Positions 1 through 6,822 of a DNA stretch of 28,865 bases are shown in pieces. How positions within the stretch are numbered: position 1 is the first letter of the stretch; each line of letters opens with the position of its first letter. Source of the stretch: Thermoproteota archaeon. Its GTDB lineage: Archaea > Thermoproteota > Methanomethylicia > Methanomethylicales > Methanomethylicaceae. Both the position numbers and the translations under genes were made by a program. The stretch spans positions 1,696 to 30,560 of the forward strand of contig JASFYK010000004.1 of NCBI GenBank assembly GCA_030055545.1, in the 5' to 3' direction. The notes below the pieces were generated by a model. That model was not told the origin of the DNA. It worked only from the letters and a program-made list of their open reading frames with translations, and ran no database searches.

Positions 1-459
1 CTTCAGGATTTCTAGGAGCCTCTCAACTATAGTCTCCTTGTTCTTCTCGGGTGTGTAGGCTATCACGGGGCGGTCGTACTCGTTGGCTATACGGAGCTGC
101 TTCACCAAGACGTCTACTTCATCCTCACTGCCTGTCTCGAGACCAACTTCCCCTAGAGCGTTGGCTAGGGAATTGTCAAATATTGCCAACATATGCTCGA
201 TTGCGAGGTCAAGCTCGTACTTCGGGATGAACTTGGGATGTATGCCCATAGCCAGCCTGAAGTCAATGCCATAGGACGCTAACCTTGCCGCCTCCTCTTC
301 AGCCAAAAACTTGAAGAAGTCGAAGACCGTCGATGCCCCAGTGGGCTGAACAGGGAAATAGGAACAGAGAACCACCCCTTCGACCCCTGAGACGGACATC
401 AACTCGAGATCCTCCGATCCTCGGAAGTATGTGTGGGTATGGGGATCAATGCACTTCAT
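1..459 (-). CDS. TatD-family metal-dependent hydrolase (partial, cut by window edge)
   Basis: The minus strand from an ATG at 459 stays open to the window edge, giving the first 153 residues of a protein whose C-terminus lies outside. It opens MKCIDPHTHTYFRG, with the metal-binding H-x-H of TIM-barrel amidohydrolases of the TatD type. It then shows GIHPKF near residue 84 and GEVGLE near residue 113, which match the GxHP and GE(I/V)G(L/I)D motifs of TatD nucleases and related archaeal hydrolases. The family cleaves DNA or other phosphoester or amide substrates with two divalent metals; the substrate here cannot be told. A good ribosome site, AGGTG, lies six bases before the ATG. The gene follows the glucan phosphorylase on the same strand after about 50 bases and could share its transcript. 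Confidence 0.82.
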   Translation of the reverse strand, partial: MKCIDPHTHTYFRGSEDLELMSVSGVEGVVLCSYFPVQPTGASTVFDFFKFLAEEEAARLASYGIDFRLAMGIHPKFIPKYELDLAIEHMLAIFDNSLANALGEVGLETGSEDEVDVLVKQLRIANEYDRPVIAYTPEKNKETIVERLLEILK

Positions 460-508
460 GCAAAACACCTAGCTACAGAAAGCTTTGCCTACTAAAGAGT
501 TTTCTGGA

Positions 509-2188
509 TCAGAGGTAGGCATCGGTCACGTAGCGGCGCATCATCCTGTGGCTGTTGAAGTACGAAGCCAGGATGCCTATAGAGTTCTGCATCATATCCG
601 CCCAAGAATCCACCCTGTCATAGTACGTGGGGCATATGATGTAGTTCAGCTTGTTGTAGAGGTCCTCCTTTTCCTGCTGCTTCCTCTCCTCGGGAGTGAC
701 GTTATCGTGCGGATGTGGCCCTATCGACCAACCAGTGACGTCCTCTATCCATCCCTCAACCCACCAGCCATCCAATACGCTGAAGTTGAGGACCCCGTTG
801 TGGGCTGCCTTCATCCCGCTCGTCCCCGAGGCCTCCATGGGCGGTTGGGGCGTATTCAGCCAGACATCAACCCCAGAGACCATGAGCTTGGAGAGGGCGA
901 GGTCGTAGTTCTCGAGGTAGACCATTTTTATGTCGTCTTTAAGCTCTTCCATATAGCGGAATATCTGTTTGATCATCATCTTACCAGTTTCGTCCTTTGG
1001 GTGGGACTTGCCCGCGAAGATTATCTGAAGCCCCCAACGGCGTGCAATCTTCCGGAGGCGATCGGTGTCAGAGAAGATCAGATTCGGGCGCTTGTACCCT
1101 GTGGCCCTTCTTGCGAAGCCTATCGTGAGGACACGAGGATCCATCTCCACTCCAGTCATTGTCCTCACGCAGGTCAAGAGATCCTCTTTTGCTTCTCTGT
1201 GGGCTTCGAGTATCTCCTTGTCCGGGACGATACCTACTCTGGTCAGTAGGCTTGGCTCATCCGCCCAGCCAGGGAGGTACCTGTCGTAAAGCCTCTTGAA
1301 ATGCGCGCATGTCCAAGTGAACGAGTGAACTCCGTTGGTTATGGCATGGACTTTGTAGCCTGGAAAAAGGCTTGTCGAGTACTCTCCGTATCTCTTGGAC
1401 ACCCCATTGATGTAATCGCTGAGGTTTAGAGCCAGCAGGGTCATGTTCAACCTATCCCCCCCTCCATACTGCCTTATTATTTCTTTGGGGACCAGGTCTC
1501 CTAACACGCGGTTGACCATCGGATAATCGAATTTGTCAAAAGCCGCCTCAACAGGGGTATGGGTAGTGAAGATGCACATGCCCTTCACTCGCTGTGCATC
1601 TAGTTGGTTCTGCCTCAGGAGCTCGAGGGATAGCAGTGCTGAATGCCCCTCGTTCATATGGTAACGTCTTATTTTGAAGCCGAGGGCATTCAATATCCGG
1701 ACGCCGCCTACCCCCAGCACGATCTCTTGTTTCAACCTATATTCCAAGTCTCCACCGTACAGGTAATGCGTTATCTCCCTGTCACTTCGCTGGTTCGCCT
1801 CCAGGTCCGTGTCCAAGAGCAGGACCGGCACGTCACCGCCTTTGGGGCTAGAAACAGGGTAATGAAAGGCCCTTACCTGTACGTCCCTGTCCTCGATCTT
1901 GACGGTCGTTCTTACAGGCAACTCCTCAGCCCGCTTTGAAGGTTCCCATTCAGAGGGTAATTCAGTCTGTTCCCCCTTAATGTTGAGCTTCTGGGTGAAG
2001 TAGCCTTTTCGGCTAGCAAGAGAGATAGCGACAAGAGGCACCTTTAGGTCTGCTGCAGACCTGACGGTATCTCCTGCGAGTACACCGAGCCCACCAGCAT
2101 AGGTAGGTATGTCGCTTTCCAAGGCTATCTCCATGGAAAAGTATGCTATGCCGGTTCGGTTTCTATCAAAGCTGTTCACGAGCGTCAT
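509..2188 (-). CDS. glgP: Alpha-glucan (glycogen/maltodextrin) phosphorylase, GT35
   Basis: This enzyme releases glucose-1-phosphate from alpha-1,4-glucans using phosphate and a pyridoxal-phosphate cofactor, in the cytoplasm. The N-terminus carries AYFSMEIALESDIPTYAGG, the start of the short archaeal/bacterial alpha-glucan phosphorylase subfamily. EASGTSGMKAAHNG, about 105 residues from the C-terminus, is the PLP-site block with the cofactor lysine in SGMKA. The product is about 559 residues, shorter than the animal and E. coli enzymes (over 800) but near the short subfamily. The frame is open back to an ATG at 2218, but GGTGAT just before the ATG at 2188 makes that start more likely. A TATA-like box at 2251-2260 fits its own promoter. 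Neighbours are a TatD-type hydrolase downstream and thioredoxin upstream, with no obvious functional link. Confidence 0.93.
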   Translation of the reverse strand: MTLVNSFDRNRTGIAYFSMEIALESDIPTYAGGLGVLAGDTVRSAADLKVPLVAISLASRKGYFTQKLNIKGEQTELPSEWEPSKRAEELPVRTTVKIEDRDVQVRAFHYPVSSPKGGDVPVLLLDTDLEANQRSDREITHYLYGGDLEYRLKQEIVLGVGGVRILNALGFKIRRYHMNEGHSALLSLELLRQNQLDAQRVKGMCIFTTHTPVEAAFDKFDYPMVNRVLGDLVPKEIIRQYGGGDRLNMTLLALNLSDYINGVSKRYGEYSTSLFPGYKVHAITNGVHSFTWTCAHFKRLYDRYLPGWADEPSLLTRVGIVPDKEILEAHREAKEDLLTCVRTMTGVEMDPRVLTIGFARRATGYKRPNLIFSDTDRLRKIARRWGLQIIFAGKSHPKDETGKMMIKQIFRYMEELKDDIKMVYLENYDLALSKLMVSGVDVWLNTPQPPMEASGTSGMKAAHNGVLNFSVLDGWWVEGWIEDVTGWSIGPHPHDNVTPEERKQQEKEDLYNKLNYIICPTYYDRVDSWADMMQNSIGILASYFNSHRMMRRYVTDAYL

Positions 2189-2250
2189 TGCATCACCATT
2201 CCAGACCACAAAGACCATCCAAGCAGAGCGCTGCGGTCAAACAAAGAGTG

Positions 2251-2260
2251 AATTTATAGA
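2251..2260 (-). promoter_or_regulatory. TATA-like box for the glucan phosphorylase gene
   Basis: On the minus strand this reads TCTATAAATT. A transcript starting about 25 bases downstream, near 2231, would give a leader of about 40 bases to the preferred ATG at 2188. The assignment rests on position and composition only. Confidence 0.45.
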
Positions 2261-2310
2261 CCATATTAAGGTTTCTAAAGCCGCCAAGGGGAAAAGCAAT
2301 AAGAAGAGGT

Positions 2311-2316
2311 AAAAAA
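2311..2316 (-). terminator. T-run after the thioredoxin gene
   Basis: Six T residues on the minus strand begin a few bases after the thioredoxin stop codon. Archaeal RNA polymerase commonly terminates at such T-tracts without a hairpin. The short run makes this tentative. Confidence 0.35.
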
Positions 2317-2321
2317 TGTAG

Positions 2322-2738
2322 TTAGAGATGCTTCTTTATCATCTCTTCCAGATTTGCCTCGCTTGTAGCCCCGACCATACGGTCGATTTCTTTCCCATTC
2401 TTGAAGAATACGAAAGTCGGGATCCCATAGATGCCTAGCCTTCCGGGCACTATCGGGTTCTCATCGACATTCATCCTGCCGAACACTGCCTTGCCAGCGT
2501 ACTTCCTAGCGATCTTCTCGAAGATCGGAACCATGTACATGCAAGGTCCGCACCACGTTGCCCAGAAGTCAATCACCACCAGTGAGTTCGTATTTGTCAA
2601 TATGCTCTCAAAGTTCCCGTCAGTTACCGTAATTTCTTTTTCTGTTGACAATTCTTTCTCATCTCCTTTCTTTGAAGTGATCTCCTGCAGTTTTCTCTCT
2701 TTTATCTTTCTGAGCTCTTCGTCCCAGTCAAAACCCAT
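2322..2738 (-). CDS. trxA: Thioredoxin with charged N-terminal extension
   Basis: A 138-residue thioredoxin-fold disulfide reductase. The redox motif WCGPC lies at residues 62-66, preceded by VVIDFWAT, and the cis-proline loop GIPTFVFF lies near residue 105. A typical thioredoxin is about 105 residues. Here the fold begins near residue 35 after a Lys/Glu-rich segment (DEELRKIKERKLQEI and following) predicted to form a helix. That opening resembles the N-terminal helix of PDCD5-type proteins, but the resemblance is short and may be chance. GGGTGA precedes the ATG at 2738, and a TATA-like box lies at 2767-2776. No thioredoxin reductase is in the window, so the electron donor is unknown. Confidence 0.93.
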   Translation of the reverse strand: MGFDWDEELRKIKERKLQEITSKKGDEKELSTEKEITVTDGNFESILTNTNSLVVIDFWATWCGPCMYMVPIFEKIARKYAGKAVFGRMNVDENPIVPGRLGIYGIPTFVFFKNGKEIDRMVGATSEANLEEMIKKHL

Positions 2739-2766
2739 GAAATCACCCTTAAGGTTTCACATTCCA

Positions 2767-2776
2767 GCTTATATGT
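2767..2776 (-). promoter_or_regulatory. TATA-like box for the thioredoxin gene
   Basis: The minus strand reads ACATATAAGC. It is placed so that a transcript would start shortly before the GGGTGA ribosome site of the thioredoxin gene. Assigned by position and composition only. Confidence 0.4.
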
Positions 2777-2781
2777 ACTTT

Positions 2782-2871
2782 TTGGAGGAGTTGCATGTCC
2801 CCACGGATTTCGCTCTAGTCAAACGCAGTGCAACCGCTCAGGATAAGGAGCGGGTCCAAACCTGTTGGGGA
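2782..2871 (+). pseudogene. Decayed fragment of a HerA/VirB4-like ATPase gene (relic)
   Basis: Positions 2807-2871 match 22292-22359, inside the HerA-like gene at 21326-22702, with 57 of 65 bases identical by hand count plus one in-frame three-base gap. Read in the matching frame, the relic gives NAVQPLRIRSGSKPVGE against DAAQPLRIRRTGFKPVGD in the intact gene. A TAG stop at 2816-2818 falls where the intact gene has a Tyr codon. A weaker match at 2782-2794 (10 of 13 bases) suggests the copy extends left after a small insertion. There is no usable start, so this looks like the residue of a duplicated or paralogous gene between serB and the thioredoxin gene. A functional antisense or regulatory copy is possible but unsupported. 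Confidence 0.6.
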
Positions 2872-3056
2872 GTGGCGCGACTAATTTGATTAACGGGGGT
2901 GCCACATAACCTCTACTGCCAACAGTTTGTGGGGCTTCTGAGCTCGAGCATTTATTCCGATGTGTAGCCCATCACATCTACCAAAAGATTTTCTTCGGCA
3001 GTCCTGTGATTTCTTAATAACCAAGACTTTTTTAGAAATGTTTGTAGTCGTAAGGG
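2872..3056. other. Gene-free spacer between serB and thioredoxin
   Basis: The 318-base gap at 2739-3056 contains the thioredoxin promoter and the ATPase relic on its left. In the remaining part I see a short inverted repeat, GATGTG at 2959-2964 and CACATC at 2973-2978 with an eight-base loop, and A/T-rich sequence just after the serB stop that may aid termination. A 68-codon minus-strand frame spans 2890-3096 but overlaps the end of serB and has no recognisable sequence, so I do not call it. Confidence 0.4.
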
Positions 3057-3959
3057 TTAAATCCTTCTCAGTATGTCCTCTTTGAGCTGAATGCAACCAA
3101 TCAGAGCGAGCAGCACCCTGATGTCATCGGTGTTTATAAGGGCAGGAGCCTTCTCCCTGACGACCAGCTTGGCCTTGAAGCCAACGCCTAGCCCCACGTT
3201 CTCAATCATGAACAGATCATTCGCGCCGTCCCCGACCGCTACGCATGATTCAAGCCCAACGCCGAGATCCTTAGCTATCTTCCTGATCGCATTCAGCTTT
3301 GCCTCAGGACCAGTCATCTCGCCCTCGACCTCTCCGGTCAAGACCCCGTCTTTGCTGATGAGCCTGTTGCTGAAAACATAGTCTGCCCCGATCATGCGCC
3401 CCACGTGTTCAGCCACAAAATCGAATCCCCCAGTCACTATACCGACCACAAAACCGCTTGATTTGAGTTTACTTATCAGATCGACGACGCCTGGCGTAAT
3501 TACTATGGAATTCCTTATCTCATCCAGCTTCGAAACCGGGAGACCCCGGAGCAGGCTAACTCTCTCCCTGAGTGCCTCCAAGAAGTTTATCTTACCCTCC
3601 ATAGCGAGCCTAGTAATGCGTTTGACTTCTTCTCCAACACCGGCAGCCTTAGCCAGCTCTTCAATCACTTCTTGGTCGATCAAGGTCCCGTCGAGGTCGA
3701 ACACAATCACTCTCTTTCCACACTTGTAGCTCTCGCAGTTCTCGGCCGCCAGGGCTAGCCCGATGCCATCGCAGCTCCTTTTCAGTATATTTATCAGTTC
3801 GGCTTTACCAATCGTCGCAAAACGCGTTTCAACGACCATTACCATGACGAAAAGGTCATTGAAAACTGTCGCGGCCCTCGTCTTCAATATATTTGCGTGG
3901 AAGCGTGCAAGCACCCCCGACACAGCAGCAACAATTCCGGGCCTGTCCTTCCCCACCAC
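3057..3959 (-). CDS. serB: Phosphoserine phosphatase with N-terminal ACT domain (probable ATT start at 3992)
   Basis: This enzyme hydrolyses O-phosphoserine to serine, the last step of the phosphorylated serine pathway. Residues 1 to about 75 form an ACT domain (GKDRPGIVAAVSGVLA). A HAD phosphatase follows: FDLDGTLID (about 87-95) with both catalytic Asp, IVTGG as motif II, and GDGANDLFM as motif IV. The coordinates use the first GTG, but this start cuts the first ACT beta strand. Upstream codons read TQDQSKIVLT, completing the strand, and reach an ATT at 3990-3992. GAGGTGA lies six bases before that ATT and no better start follows, so translation may begin at 3992 (311 residues). It would then overlap the upstream ACT gene by about 20 bases. 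Many SerB proteins have DST rather than the DGT seen here. Confidence 0.9.
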   Translation of the reverse strand: MVGKDRPGIVAAVSGVLARFHANILKTRAATVFNDLFVMVMVVETRFATIGKAELINILKRSCDGIGLALAAENCESYKCGKRVIVFDLDGTLIDQEVIEELAKAAGVGEEVKRITRLAMEGKINFLEALRERVSLLRGLPVSKLDEIRNSIVITPGVVDLISKLKSSGFVVGIVTGGFDFVAEHVGRMIGADYVFSNRLISKDGVLTGEVEGEMTGPEAKLNAIRKIAKDLGVGLESCVAVGDGANDLFMIENVGLGVGFKAKLVVREKAPALINTDDIRVLLALIGCIQLKEDILRRI

Positions 3960-3972
3960 AGTCAGTACTATC

Positions 3973-4233
3973 TTACTTTGATCCTGCGTAATAGAACGTC
4001 ACCTCTAGCCCCAATTCGCCGCACCTGTGGGAGAGCTTTCTTCGCAGTTCTTCAAGCGCACCTACTTTTATTGAGATGTTGATCAGAAGCGCAAGAATGA
4101 AGATCTCTTTCATCACAACCTGATCCATTTCTTCGATATTGTAACCGAAGTCAGCTATCACAGAAGTTATCTCAGAGATGAGCCCAGGCCTGTCAGGCCC
4201 CACCGCTATTGCCACCAAGTATTTGTTGTCCAT
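3973..4233 (-). CDS. Small stand-alone ACT-domain protein (UPF0237/GcvR-like)
   Basis: An 86-residue protein that is essentially one ACT domain: the opening YLVAIAVGPDRPGLISEIT, then a helix and strands typical of the UPF0237/GcvR-like group. ACT domains bind amino acids and control enzymes or regulators of amino-acid metabolism. Its gene ends inside the start region of serB, which carries a second ACT domain. Two-ACT SerB proteins are known in other organisms, so this protein may supply the second regulatory domain in trans. GGTG lies six bases before the ATG at 4233. Serine is the natural candidate ligand, by inference from the neighbour. Confidence 0.85.
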   Translation of the reverse strand: MDNKYLVAIAVGPDRPGLISEITSVIADFGYNIEEMDQVVMKEIFILALLINISIKVGALEELRRKLSHRCGELGLEVTFYYAGSK

Positions 4234-4273
4234 AGATTACACCAGAGGGAACATTGGTTGAATGCAAAGAAAA

Positions 4274-4286
4274 TCTATTTAACTTT
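4274..4286. promoter_or_regulatory. Shared AT-rich promoter core between the serine and methyl-transfer operons
   Basis: The segment reads ATCTATTTAACTT on the plus strand and AAGTTAAATAGAT on the minus strand, TATA-like both ways. On the plus strand it would place a transcript start near 4306 before the GGAGGGGG site at 4328-4335. On the minus strand a start near 4254 would precede the ACT gene at 4233. It may serve both operons. Confidence 0.45.
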
Positions 4287-4338
4287 TTGCGGGATAAGCT
4301 TGAGAGATCGATAATCCAACAATACCGGAGGGGGCAAA

Positions 4339-4977
4339 TTGTCCGACGACCTTCTTATGATGCTTAAGAAAGCCTTAATCAGTCAAGACTCGAAGCTGGC
4401 GCTTGAGCTGACGAAGCAGCTCTTGGGGAATGGCGAGGATCCGGTCAAGATAGCAGATCTGATAGCAGAAGGGCTGAAAGAAGTCGGGGATCTATTCGAA
4501 GCGCAGGAGCTGTTCTTGCCAGAGGTCATGAGGGCTGCTAACGCCGCAAAGGTTGCGCTGAATTTAGTCATACCAGCCATAGAGAGCCGGGGCGATGCTA
4601 CCAGAGCAGGCAAGGGCAGGGTGGCAATCGGGTCGCTGGGTCCGCATGACATCGGTAAGACACTTGTTGCAGCAATGCTCGTCTCGGATGGCTTTGACGT
4701 ACTGGATCTTGGGACTTTGATAACACCCGAAAGGGTTCTGGGCGTCGCAAACAGTGTGCAGGTCGTTGGCCTTTCGGTCTTGCTCACTTCCGACGTGAGA
4801 AAGGCCGCTGAAATAATAAAGAAGGTTAAGGCCAACAATAGTTCAGTCAAGTTCATGGTCGGCGGTGCAGCCATGAGTCAAAAGATCGCGATTGAAATAG
4901 GGGCGGATGCTTACGGGAGAGACGCGAAGGAAGCTGTCAGGATAGCGAGAGAGATGCTCGGAGGTAGAAGGCAGTAA
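4339..4977 (+). CDS. Corrinoid (B12-binding) methyl-carrier protein, MtaC/MtbC-like
   Basis: A 212-residue protein with the two-domain build of methyltransferase corrinoid proteins: a helical cap (about 1-90, including EAQELFLPEVMRAANA) and a Rossmann-like B12 domain. The cobalt-ligand loop reads SLGPHDIGKTLV near residue 103. The His and the HDIGK block are kept, but the Asp of the usual D-x-H-x-x-G is replaced by Gly, apparently with a two-residue shortening. GLSVLLTSD and MVGGAAMSQ, the other cofactor-contact regions, are present. Translation starts at TTG, with GGAGGGGG a few bases upstream. It precedes core MetE with a one-base stop/start overlap, so it is likely the methyl carrier between MtrH and MetE. 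The reactivating enzyme for oxidised corrinoid is not in the window. Confidence 0.9.
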   Translation: MSDDLLMMLKKALISQDSKLALELTKQLLGNGEDPVKIADLIAEGLKEVGDLFEAQELFLPEVMRAANAAKVALNLVIPAIESRGDATRAGKGRVAIGSLGPHDIGKTLVAAMLVSDGFDVLDLGTLITPERVLGVANSVQVVGLSVLLTSDVRKAAEIIKKVKANNSSVKFMVGGAAMSQKIAIEIGADAYGRDAKEAVRIAREMLGGRRQ

Positions 4978-5873
4978 TGAAGATAAAGACTACTGTGATT
5001 GGAAGCCATCCGGTAACAGGCTCTGGGTTTGAAGCCATCGAGAGTGCAGTAAGGGATCAGATCGAGGCAGGGATCGACATAATTAGCGATGGGCAGACAA
5101 GAAAGGACATGGTGGCATACTTTGCTGACCATATACCAGGCTTCGAGGTCAACGATGGCAGGACAATGATCACAGGGAGGATCTTCCCACCAGAGGATAC
5201 ACCGCTGGCGAAAGACCTCAAACATGCGAAAAGGATCGCTGCAGGAACTTGCGAGGTCAAGGCAATAATAACAGGCCCGGTGACGATGGCTTTCTTCTCA
5301 GAGCTCACACCTAGCGCACCCTACAGCGGTTTCCGTGATGAAAAGCTTTACACCGACATCGGAGAGGCGCTCGCAGTCGAGGCTGAGATCATAAGCAAGC
5401 ACGGGTTCACCATCTTCCAATTCGATGAGCCCAGCTTCTCAATAGGAGCCCCAATGGATCTTGCCAAGAAGGCATTTGAGTCGGTCACTGCCAACGTGAA
5501 GGGTACAAAGGCGCTGCACGTCTGCGGCAATCTGAAGAGGTCGTTTCAGGAGATCGTTAGGATCGAGGGGATCGATATTCTCAGCTTCGCCTTCAAGGAT
5601 AACCCGGGAAACTTCGACACGGTAGACAGGAAAGCCATCGAGGATCATGGTAAGAAGCTCGGTGCAGGATGCGTGAGCTCTATGGAGAACAGGGTCGAGG
5701 AAAAGGAAGCAATAAGGCAGCTGCTGGACAGGCTTTTTGCAGCCTACGAACCTGAAAACATAGCATGGGTACATCCCGACTGCGGATTGCGGGCTCTAGA
5801 CAGGGCAGTTGCCGTTGGTAAGCTGAGGGAGATGGTCAGGGCGGTCAGGGAAGCGGAGGCAGAGATGAGATGA
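4977..5873 (+). CDS. Short 'core' MetE-type methionine synthase (methylcorrinoid:homocysteine methyltransferase)
   Basis: At 298 residues this matches only the catalytic C-terminal barrel of cobalamin-independent methionine synthase; full MetE is about 750. The zinc ligands are visible: H181 and C183 in LHVCGN and C269 in HPDCGL. FQFDEPSF near residue 150 is the substrate-site strand. Archaeal and some bacterial core-MetE (Mes) enzymes lack the folate-binding N-terminal domain, and several take the methyl group from methylcobalamin or a corrinoid protein. The corrinoid gene immediately upstream and MtrH immediately downstream fit that donor here. Its ATG overlaps the preceding stop and its own stop overlaps the next start as ATGA, implying coupled translation and balanced amounts. 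A different thiol acceptor is possible but less likely. Confidence 0.85.
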   Translation: MKIKTTVIGSHPVTGSGFEAIESAVRDQIEAGIDIISDGQTRKDMVAYFADHIPGFEVNDGRTMITGRIFPPEDTPLAKDLKHAKRIAAGTCEVKAIITGPVTMAFFSELTPSAPYSGFRDEKLYTDIGEALAVEAEIISKHGFTIFQFDEPSFSIGAPMDLAKKAFESVTANVKGTKALHVCGNLKRSFQEIVRIEGIDILSFAFKDNPGNFDTVDRKAIEDHGKKLGAGCVSSMENRVEEKEAIRQLLDRLFAAYEPENIAWVHPDCGLRALDRAVAVGKLREMVRAVREAEAEMR

Positions 5874-6760
5874 GAGGACCACCATACGTGCTGGGAAATT
5901 CCAGATTCGGGGTCGCCGGAAAACCGGTCCTTGTAGGGAGTTTATTCTATAGAGGCGACAGGAAGGTCTCCGATCACCGAACTGGCGAAGTCGATAGGAA
6001 GAGGGTTGAACACGAAGTGGAGATCGCAGAGAGGATTGCGAGGCGTGTTGGGCTGCCTCATGCCATTGATGTGATTGCGGAGACTCCGGAGGCAATGTGC
6101 AAATACATCAGCACACTCGCCGAGTTGACCGGAAGCCCGCTTCTGATCGGCGGCCTCAATGAGGAGTCGCGGGTTGCGGGTTACAGGAGAGCTTTCGAGA
6201 TAGGAATCGGCGCAAGATGCGGCGTGAACTCGGTGTCGACATGCACCACCGAGGCAGAGTTTTCTGAGCTAAGTGCCAACAAGATCAAGTTTGCAATAGT
6301 CCAAACCCTCGATCCATCGGCTGTCTATCCAGAAGAGAAGCTGGCGCTGCTCAAGGATGTGCTTCTCGGCAAGTGTGAATCAGCCGGGATCGAAGGGGCT
6401 GCTGTCGATGTCGGCATAATCGACTTCACCAGCACGCACCTCGCAGTCGAGTCTATGAAATTGATAAGGAAAGAGTTGGGCTTGCCTTGTGGATGTGCGC
6501 CTTCGAATGCAGCCTATCAGACTCTGCTCAAGAAGAGGGTGTCCAGAAAGAGCGCGAGGGCTATCAACGCAGCCCTAAACACAATGGTGCAGCTTGGAGG
6601 CGCAGATTTCATAATCTACGGACCCCTCAAAGCATCAACCTACATATTCGAGGCAGTGGCTGTAGTCGAGGCGATTAAGGCTTACGGAGCCAGGCTTTCT
6701 GGAGAGAGGACGGTCGACAAGGATCACCCGCTCTTCAAGTTCCTGCCGAAGCTGGGCTGA
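5870..6760 (+). CDS. MtrH-like methyl-tetrahydromethanopterin:corrinoid methyltransferase
   Basis: A 296-residue TIM-barrel protein of the MtrH family. It opens PPYVLGNSRFGVAGKPVLVG; later blocks include VGSLFYRGDRKVSD, GLPHAIDVIAETPEA and GCAPSNAAYQTLLKK. In methanogens MtrH passes the methyl group of methyl-tetrahydromethanopterin to the corrinoid of MtrA. The other Mtr subunits are absent here, so this is a stand-alone MtrH. It lies in an operon with its own corrinoid protein and core MetE, and overlaps the MetE stop by four bases. The likely job is loading the carrier with methyl groups from the tetrahydropterin pool for methionine synthesis. The reverse direction (methyl groups into the pool) cannot be excluded, but MetE argues for methionine. 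Confidence 0.88.
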   Translation: MRGPPYVLGNSRFGVAGKPVLVGSLFYRGDRKVSDHRTGEVDRKRVEHEVEIAERIARRVGLPHAIDVIAETPEAMCKYISTLAELTGSPLLIGGLNEESRVAGYRRAFEIGIGARCGVNSVSTCTTEAEFSELSANKIKFAIVQTLDPSAVYPEEKLALLKDVLLGKCESAGIEGAAVDVGIIDFTSTHLAVESMKLIRKELGLPCGCAPSNAAYQTLLKKRVSRKSARAINAALNTMVQLGGADFIIYGPLKASTYIFEAVAVVEAIKAYGARLSGERTVDKDHPLFKFLPKLG

Positions 6761-6777
6761 TGGTTTACTTAGAGAAA

Positions 6778-6786
6778 CATAAATAG
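6778..6786 (+). promoter_or_regulatory. TATA-like box for the paired Lrp-ligand-domain genes
   Basis: CATAAATAG lies about 40 bases before the ATG at 6823, with GGAG between. A separate promoter would let these small regulators be expressed apart from the methyl-transfer operon. Confidence 0.45.
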
Positions 6787-6822
6787 AGCATGAGACCGAT
6801 TATCAGACAGGAGTGACCTGAA

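Noticed and set aside
485..1249. A 254-codon plus-strand open frame
   Set aside because: It lies wholly opposite the glucan phosphorylase gene, whose minus-strand product is clearly recognisable. The plus-strand translation has no family features.
2825..2880. Possible tRNA-like fragment (GGGTCCAAACC resembles a T-loop)
   Set aside because: No cloverleaf can be drawn around it, and the same sequence occurs as coding DNA at 22311-22360, which explains it better.
2890..3096. A 68-codon minus-strand frame between serB and thioredoxin
   Set aside because: It overlaps the end of serB, has no clear ribosome site and no recognisable sequence.
4339..6760. Fragment of a methanogenesis mtr operon
   Set aside because: Only an MtrH homologue is present. 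MtrA and the membrane subunits are missing, and core MetE points to methionine synthesis.
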